This document shows, piece after piece, positions 58,192 to 64,000 of a DNA stretch of 64,000 nt. Each line of letters starts with the position of its first letter. Within the stretch, counting starts at the first letter, position 1. The translations under genes were made by a program, and so were the position numbers. The stretch is from NCBI GenBank assembly GCA_947034895.1, contig OX344762.1, positions 14,141,501 through 14,205,500 of the forward strand, in the 5' to 3' direction. The notes beneath the pieces are model-generated. The model saw nothing but the letters and a program-made list of their open reading frames with translations. It was not told the origin of the DNA and did no database searches. The DNA is from Rhytidiadelphus loreus. Lineage: Eukaryota; Streptophyta; Bryopsida; Hypnales; Hylocomiaceae.

Positions 58192-59221
58192 ACCCCCTCC
58201 CGAGTAAAAAGCCTGAATACATTCTATACACAGCAGCAGCGTGGGATGAATTTGCAGATGAAAAGAAAATCACCAGGGAGCAACTTGAATGGTGGGTGGA
58301 TAAGAGCATGGACACGGAGCTGGGAAAAGAGTGGCTGGAGGGTCGAACAAAGGCCCTCAACAAGACTAACAATCCAGACAACTGCCCAAATGCTGTGAAG
58401 AACATGTGGGAGTCGTTCATGAGCGCTCGTACGGAAGAAGTGGAGGCCGTGGTTTTGAAGGACTTCGTCAAGGACTACCTCTACAAGGTGATGGACGACC
58501 AATGTTGGGACATCACTCAAATTCTGACAGAGGCTTCCGTGAAGGCATGGCGGGGTGAAGCAAAGACCCACATGTACTTCTGGTTCATGTTTGAAGTGTC
58601 AAGTGCAGGCCCCCATGCGAAACTCCTGGAGCAACGCAATTTGAAGCGGCTGTTCGATGCACTGGAGTACAAAGACACCACTCGACACCTTGTGAGAGCC
58701 CGTTCACCAGTAGTTCTCATCACGGATGCTGCTGGATTCCACGACATTCTTGCACACTTGCAGAAGAGGCGGGAGGAGACGAAGGTTAGGGTCTGGGATT
58801 GGTATGTAGTGAATTACATTGCCGACAAAGAGGACGGCTTTCCCAAACAGGTTTCCGGAACGCAGTACAACGTCTTCTTGGTCTTCCTCTTCACCTACGA
58901 CGACGTCCACGGTTCAACGAGCAGCTTCCACAATTTCTTCCCGGGTGCACAAGACATTTCTGCTGTGTACCTCTCCAGGGATTTGGAGGAAGTGGATACT
59001 TTCTACAGGCGTCCAATGATCCCTTGGTTTTCAATTGCGGCGGCACTCGAAATATTCTCTGACCTCATGAGCGACAATATGGTCATTGTAAATGTGAACG
59101 GTGGTCCGGAGTTCACGTCCCTTGGACTGGTAATCTCCTTGATCTTTTTTCTTCAACTTTCTTTTCCTATTCAGTCACTTTGAAGATAGTGCACTGACAT
59201 ATGTTTCTTGAATTCTATCAG

Positions 59222-60854
59222 GTCCACTCGACTAAGGTACTCGAAGTCGTTTTTGACGTGGACACACAATCAAAGACAATCACGACTGCGAGACAGATTT
59301 GGGACCAACTGCATACTGAGAACATTCCTCGTCAGTTGGATGACGACGATGATGCGGAGGAGGACCAGCATGTAGGCAACGAGGAAGCTCAGAACAGTCT
59401 TGCTCATCAGTCGGATGAGGACGATGATGCAGAGGAGGACCAACATGCAGACAACGAGGAAGCTGCGAACAGTCCTGCTCGTCAGTCGGGTGACAATGAG
59501 GACGCGCAAGATCAGTCGAATGACGACGATGACGCGCAGGACCAGCATGGAGGCAACCGAGAAGCTGAAAACAGTCCTGTACAGGACACGCCACATCTGA
59601 ATGACGCGGAACGTAATGATAGAGCTTTGGACAAGGAGAGAAGTGCCACTCGCATCGCGGAGGAGACGGAGAGTGATGTGAATGAGGAAGAAGTTCTGAA
59701 GCCACCTCAAGTGAACCACCCATCAGAGGATAGGGGCAAACATGGAAGCGTTGAGAAAGATCCACCCCAGAAAAAGGTTAGTCACTGTATCTAAACAACG
59801 GGAGATCTCCCGCTGTCAGTTCCGAATTCCGCATGATAGTGATCACTTGAGGAAATCTTACGTGTTGCACTCGCAGGATAAGTCAGCAAGGCCAGTGCTG
59901 CCTCCGGAGGGCTTGGTGCAGTCATCTTCAAGACATGCCTCACATAGTGGAATGTCTGGAAAACGACGTGCACAGAAGAAGACGGACACGGTCAAAGTGA
60001 GGAAGGTTTCAAGCTCTGCACCAGTGCAGAGGATTTCAGGAAGGCGGGCGGAGTTGAGGACGAAGCGCAAGCTGGATGTACACCTCAGTGATGCTGACCC
60101 TCCTCACATTCCTTCGCATTCAAATGTGGAGCCTCGAAGGAATGAGGGCGCAAGCATGTCCTCTCCTAAACCGTCAGGGACAGAGGGTGCTGCAGGTGGG
60201 ACTCCGGAATCGACCAACGCGGCGTCTATTCTTCTGACTTGTTCAGGAAAAGTTGTTGGTGCTTCTCTTATTGCCCCTTCGAGTGTGCCTTTGCCTAAGG
60301 ATGGAGGGTCACTAGGTAAAGAACCCTTTCCGGCTGAGCAATGCTTTGGTGCAGCAGGAGATCTCCTGATGCCTGCTGACCGGGTTAGAAGTCGTCATAA
60401 TGAACGAATGGACGCGGAGCAGCATACTGATGCATCGCGAGATCTCCCAATGCCTCCGACCGAAGAGGTCACCCATGATGCGGGAATGGCCGACAATATA
60501 ATGCAGGATACTATGGCGGACTTGACTCAAATGAGTCCGAAGGTCAATCCGCTGGTAGCTGTCCCACACCCTGGACTAACGCATGCGGACAGACTTAATA
60601 TCAGGAATACATTTCAGAATTTAAGTGATTTCCCTAGTTTTCATGCTAGCCAATCGCCCAATTTGAATAGTAGAGCCTCTCGGGAGGTGCAGGCCGTGTG
60701 GGCAGCGCACTCATATATCTTTAACGACATTTTCCAGATTGTCTCTGACCGTGGACCGCTGAAAACAGAGGGGAAGGGCGTAGGACATGGGGATGATTTA
60801 CCTGGGGGGTCGTTGACGTGGAGGACACAAAGCCTGCGAAGGACGTCGTGAAAG
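59222..60854 (+). pseudogene. Acidic and basic linker exons of the second ParB-like gene
   Basis: Exon 59222-59776 encodes VHSTKVLEVVFDV and then an Asp/Glu-rich block with imperfect 60-90-bp repeats (DDDDDAEEDQH units at 59340-59540). Exon 59877-60854 is Ser/Pro/Arg-rich with a basic patch (KRRAQKK). Introns are 59130-59221 (92 bp) and 59777-59876 (100 bp), both phase 0. A one-base deletion in the G run at 60804-60809 shifts the frame. In the restored frame VEDTKPAKDVVK reaches an AAAG|GTACTT donor whose phase fits the next exon. Confidence 0.6.
59777..59876 (+). other. Intron with a perfect CGGGAGATCTCCCG palindrome
   Basis: 100 bp, GTTAGT...CTCGCAG, phase 0. The palindrome is at 59799-59812, only 22 bp from the donor. 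Confidence 0.7.
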
Positions 60855-61118
60855 GTACTTCTGTGGACACCCTGCGTAGTTCTAGGTCTTCTGTTGAAAG
60901 ATCTAGTGAAACAGTCAATGATCTGTCCAAACATTGACACATAATCAACGGGAGCTCTCCCGCTGTTAATCATTCGATGATCTGTCTAAACATTGAGAGA
61001 TAATCAACGGGAGCTTTCCCGATGTTTTCTTCATAATTCATTTAATAGTCTACTACTTAAATGATCACGCTTCTTGAAGGACTGATCTCTAATTACATTA
61101 TGCTTTAATGTACTGCAG
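60855..61118 (+). other. Intron with two CGGGAG-type palindromes
   Basis: 264 bp, GTACTT...CTGCAG, phase 1 once the upstream G-run frameshift is taken into account. Palindromes lie at 60949-60962 (CGGGAGCTCTCCCG) and 61008-61021 (CGGGAGCTTTCCCG), inside a 58-bp duplicated phrase (GATCTGTCYAAACATTGA). Confidence 0.65.
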
Positions 61119-61774
61119 ATTGTGGCGGACCGTCGATGACCCAACCAAAGACATTGAAAAAGGTAGCTCAGCGCAAGTACTCAGTGGTACTTGACCTCAA
61201 TGGAGTTCTTCTTCACAGGTCCTATAGCCATAATGAAGTCCATGTTGAGCGTCGCCCGCAGGTCACCACGTTTCTGAATTGGCTGCATGGTAGAGCGAAC
61301 GTTGCATTCTGGAGTAGTGTAAGGGCAAAGACCATGGACAATTTGTTGGACCTTGTCCTTGAAAATTGCTCCTTCAGCTGTCGGGATGTCATTTGTCTAG
61401 CTCAGGGGGCATGCACGAAGTCCACGTACAGGGCCCCAGCTGCACCAAATAAACCTATCTTCTTGAAAGAATTGTCGGAATTTCTGCGCCTCCTTGGTTC
61501 ATCTTCTTGGGACAATGTTCTTCTAATTGACGACAGTCCAGAAAAGAACCTCTTGAATGATCCACATAGCGCTGTTCACCCTTAGTCCTTCCGCGGTGAA
61601 ATGAATGACAACTACCTCTGCATGCACTTGATGCCGTGGCTTGATGGCCTCCTGTTGTCTAATGAGGCGGTGCCCGTGTATGTGAGGAATAATCCACTTC
61701 CTGGCGGGCAGTATCCTGTGGATCCTTTATCCAGTTTGGGCTTCGAAATCATATCGGGAATTCAACGTGCTTGA
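61119..61774 (+). pseudogene. FCP1/NIF-like HAD phosphatase exon, internal TAG
   Basis: From the CTGCAG acceptor, GAT (split codon) leads into CGGPSMTQPKTLKK. The HAD nucleophile block is VVLDLNGVLLHRS: the first Asp is present, the second is Asn. RRPQVTTFLNWL and VAFWSSVRAKTMDNLLD match the family. DNVLLIDDSPEKNLLND is motif III (DD). TAG follows at 61583-61585, and the same frame continues with SFRGEMNDNYLCMHLMPWL to TGA at 61772. In the paralogue the TAG position is occupied by Leu. The shortened protein would keep the core motifs but lose the C-terminal helices. Confidence 0.7.
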
Positions 61775-62340
61775 TTCCTATTTGCATGGGGCTTTATCGG
61801 GAGAGCTCCCCTTACTAGATGCGGTGTTCCACTTCAACGGCATTGTATGTAGATTAGAGTACAAATTGTAATTTAAATTGTAAATGCATTTGTAAATTGT
61901 TGAGTAGACATGTTCTTGAACTTGTAAATGTCTAATAGTCAAAACATTATAAAATTAGGATCACTAGTGAATTGCTACCTCTCTGTAAATCATTGTAAAT
62001 GCAAAATCCATATTTTCTGTAATTATGGTTTCTCATTTACACCCTTTGTAAAATGTATGAGTTCTGGTCCTAGGATACTTTTAGCTCCTTACTGCTTCCA
62101 TGCAGAGGTTTTGCGCGTAGGTGTAAGTCATTCATCACCTCTTCATTCCATATGTTTTACATATAGATATACGTAGCGAACAATGCCCACAATGTACATG
62201 TTCTTGGTATTTTAGCTGCAAGATATTGCAATTCCGAAATGGTGAGTATGGACTGTTTTCCTTTACGGCTTTGAAAATACATAGGCTACCTTCAATCTCT
62301 TTGATATCCAATTTCTAGTAATATTAGATACTTTTTCTAC
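61775..62340. other. 3' flank, no gene
   Basis: CGGGAGAGCTCCCC at 61798-61811 is a palindrome of the same class just after the stop. The rest is AT-rich with no supported feature. Confidence 0.45.
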
Positions 62341-62344
62341 TGTA

Positions 62345-62725
62345 TAAAGAGATTTCCCGTTTGGTGGAGGTTCCCCGTTTTGTTGAAGTCTCCATTTCAA
62401 CGTGATCATAAGATCTCCCGTTGTTTGGAGTTTCTCCGTGTAGTTTACTGTCCATTTTAACCAGATCGGGAGATTTCCCCTTCTTTTAGGGTTCTCCCTG
62501 AAGTTTAGTGTCTACTTTGACCTGGTCGGGAGATCTCCCGTTCTTTAGAGTTTCTGCCTAAAGAGAGTGCCCTTTTAAAGCTTATCGCAAGATCTGTTGA
62601 GGTTTGTTGGTTCTCACTGAAGTGAGTGTCCATCCTACATTCATCGAGAGATCTTTGGTTGTTTTAAGGTTCTTAGTGAAATCAGTTTCCTTTTAAACAA
62701 CATCGGGATATCTCCCGTTGTTTAG
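62345..62725 (+). repeat. 60-bp minisatellite with CGGGAGATCTCCCG palindromes
   Basis: Six or seven units with TCGGGAGATCTCCCGTTCTTT and GTTCT...GAAGT..AGTGTC phrases start near 62345, 62406, 62464, 62526, 62582, 62643 and 62703. Several palindromes are intact. It ends 45 bp before the next open frame, where CTCTCGATGCAG would be a splice acceptor. Confidence 0.85.
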
Positions 62726-62769
62726 GGTTGTCCTTTGTTTGATGAATTCACTTCCTTACTGTTCTCTCG

Positions 62770-63240
62770 ATGCAGAAGGCGGTTCTCGTTGTCCTGACAG
62801 GTGCTTTATGCGTTGAAGGAGGTGTTTTGGATCTTCCTCAAATAGTCGACATTCCTTCTGGTTTTTGTCACTTTCTTAGACAGCTTGTTGAACAAACTCA
62901 CTGTGGGTTGTGTTCCTCCATGCATATGTCCACTTTGGGAGAGCTTGTACGGCGTCTACTCCCATGAAAGACTTTGAAGGGGTTTCTCTTTTTCGCCGGT
63001 TTGAGCAACCCTAACAAGAATGATCCTTATCCAAACCGTGCTGGATTACTGAAGCGTATCTTAGGTAGCCCTAGAGAGCGCAGCATTCTTTGGAATCAAA
63101 CTATTGTACTACTTGAGTTAGATCCTTTGAAGTGGCCACACACTAATTTGATAGGTCCCTCCATACGCGTGAGGGATAATATAGATCTTTTGAAAGTAGA
63201 AGCTCCGTGTTATGTACACAAGGAGCTAGTTATTCACTAG
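62770..63240 (+). pseudogene. Small hypothetical ORF or exon, internal TGA
   Basis: ATG at 62770 (or an exon entered at the CAG acceptor 62775) opens a frame that stops at TGA 62965-62967, continues in the same frame (KTLKGFLFFAGLSNPN) and ends at TAG 63238-63240. Together that is 156 codons. No domain is recognised. The palindrome minisatellite upstream mirrors the arrangement of the larger genes, so it may be an exon of a further member or of the same gene group. Confidence 0.4.
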
Positions 63241-63730
63241 CATAGATATTGTAGGAACAGCCTTTATTTATTTTTGTGGGCAATTTCTTGTCACCTTCTT
63301 TATCGATATAAATAAAATGGAGTGAACCCACCCTAAACCTTTTAATAATTACTTCCAAGTTTCATTTGACCGTACCAACAGTTCTCTTGTACCGTAGGAA
63401 TGAATGCGGGATTATATCGGGAGATTTCCAGATCCTAAGTAACTATGTGAAGAAATACTAACAGTCTATTGCTTACTTAGTTCTTCTAATAATGTAAGTG
63501 AATAATAACCGTTTTCATCGATTTTTGGTGACACTAAAGATCCCAATGTCTTCAATATGCACTACATCGACAAATCTCCCGATGATTCATCTCAATGTGT
63601 ACGAATAAATGTTCAATAGGTGAAATGTCTTAGTTATTATGTCTCTTTGTCCTCTTCAAGGGTATGCCCAGAGGGGACTTCATTCTTTTTTTCCCACTTT
63701 CATAGGCGTTGTGGTCTCCAAAACCTAAGC
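63241..63730. other. No gene; scattered palindromes
   Basis: TCGGGAGATTTCC (about 63419) and CAAATCTCCCGATGA (about 63570) are decayed members of the palindrome class. Nothing else is supported. Confidence 0.45.
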
Positions 63731-63810
63731 AACGGGAGGTCTCCCAATGAAGTCTCCATCGACAAAGTCCAGAATTCATTGAATAGTCCAAAAGTAGTTA
63801 AATAGGGCAT
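63731..63810 (+). repeat. Dispersed repeat with palindrome head
   Basis: ACGGGAGGTCTCCCAATGAAG, then AAAGTCCAGAATTC and AGTAGTTAAATAGGGCATA, matches 19391-19464 and 20031-20095. Here the palindrome is best preserved. Confidence 0.75.
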
Positions 63811-63867
63811 AGCTACAAAGTGTGATTCCTCCTTCAAAACTTTTAAAACTTGAGTACAATCATTTTA

Positions 63868-64000
63868 ATCCCTAAAGGACCAAATTGTGTTTTTTGGCAA
63901 CATAGCAATTTTAGGTGACTCACTACAATAGGAATTTTCATTTTTTTTATGCAAATTTTCACACAACATGAGCATGAGGGGTAGCTTGAATGCACAACAA
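63868..64000 (+). mobile_element. Left part of a fourth TIR element, cut by the window end
   Basis: TAATCCCTAAAGGACC near 63869 matches the terminal repeat of the elements at 36876 and 40776. The following GCAACATAGCAATTTTAGGTGACTCAC resembles 16645-16675. The other end would lie outside the window. Confidence 0.45.

Larger units (their letters stand above)
54243..59129 (+). pseudogene. Methyltransferase-like exon interrupted by a transposon
   Basis: The acceptor GTGCAG precedes GAT at 54243 (DFYPVMFSIFTG), the counterpart of SVYSDPTSESDS in the paralogue. Coding stops matching at 54652 and resumes at 58199. Removing 54653-58198 (3,546 bp, a multiple of three) restores one frame that reads HYRQHPLPSKKPEYILYTAA across the junction. 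The right part has VVLITDAAGF at the place of motif IV, VWDWYVVNYIADKED and EIFSDLMSDNMVIVNVNGG at the place of motif I, all degenerate. It ends at CTG|GTAATC. Confidence 0.65.
52662..61774 (+). pseudogene. Second ParB-like + methyltransferase-like + FCP/NIF phosphatase gene, split by a transposon
   Basis: Exons 52662-53982, 54243-54652 continued at 58199-59129, 59222-59776, 59877-60854 and 61119-61774 join through phase-compatible GT-AG introns. They give about 1,616 codons. The domain order matches the minus-strand gene at 25826-33314: ParB-like, methyltransferase-like, acidic/basic linker, FCP/NIF phosphatase. Two intron positions correspond. Lesions are a 3,539-bp transposon in exon 2, a missing G in the run at 60804-60809 (exon 4 is exactly one base short) and TAG at 61583-61585. 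The 5' exon is not identified; exon 1 begins in the third codon position. CGGGAGATCTCCCG-type palindromes lie in three of its introns. Confidence 0.65.

Noticed and set aside
13069..61585. Possible reassignment of UAG to an amino acid, because five long frames contain in-frame TAG
   Set aside because: TAG also ends the transposon protein at the same place in both copies (344-346 and 55934-55936), TGA interrupts two other frames, and the loci carry frameshifts as well. Methylation-driven decay explains more with less.

Overview
The window looks like repeat-rich nuclear DNA of a green plant, most likely a streptophyte outside the seed plants (bryophyte, lycophyte, fern or charophyte alga). This is inferred from phase-compatible GT-AG introns, short plant-telomere-like TTTAGGG runs, abundant nested transposable elements, and coding sequences that are almost all of transposon or mobile-gene type. 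No ordinary housekeeping gene, rRNA gene or convincing functional tRNA was seen. Gene names and domains come from motif recognition by eye only.

Layout. 1-1173: truncated copy of a transposon rich in CCGG motifs. 2449-5917: two-exon DDE-like transposase with a one-base frameshift, followed by a small hypothetical gene (6523-7062). 7708-8106: perfect 133-bp tandem triplication. 9401-13392 (minus): hypothetical nuclear protein, a RING-like zinc-finger gene and a broken ORF, with a palindrome array at 13.65-13.87 kb on their 5' side. 15.2-20.9 kb: AT-rich repeats. 23.5-24.9 kb: duplicated fold-back repeat. 25.8-33.3 kb (minus): very large broken gene in which a ParB-like domain, a DNA-methyltransferase-like domain, a low-complexity region and an FCP/NIF-type HAD phosphatase can be read in order; a second palindrome array (33.5-35.2 kb) lies 5' of it. 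36.9-45.5 kb: AT-rich, with three members of a terminal-inverted-repeat family and a nested MITE. 46.6-51.2 kb (plus): palindrome-bearing satellite, then an apparently intact three-exon, 1002-residue transposase-like gene. 52.2-61.8 kb (plus): a second ParB-like/methyltransferase-like/phosphatase gene, split in an exon by a 3,539-bp transposon with a 7-bp target-site duplication. 61.8-64 kb: palindrome minisatellite, a small broken ORF and dispersed repeats.

The most unusual content is (a) the two paralogous ParB-like + methyltransferase-like + phosphatase genes, which share two intron positions and recall ParB-methylase fusions of phages and bacteria, and (b) two families of short palindromes (cores CGGGAGATCTCCCG and CAGAGCGGGCGCTCTG) that form arrays 5' of these genes, sit inside their introns and, in one case, lie inside a coding exon as a 20-codon repeat. 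All seven in-frame nonsense codons that interrupt otherwise open frames are TAG or TGA and none is TAA, which fits C-to-T decay of CAG and CGA at CHG and CG methylation sites.
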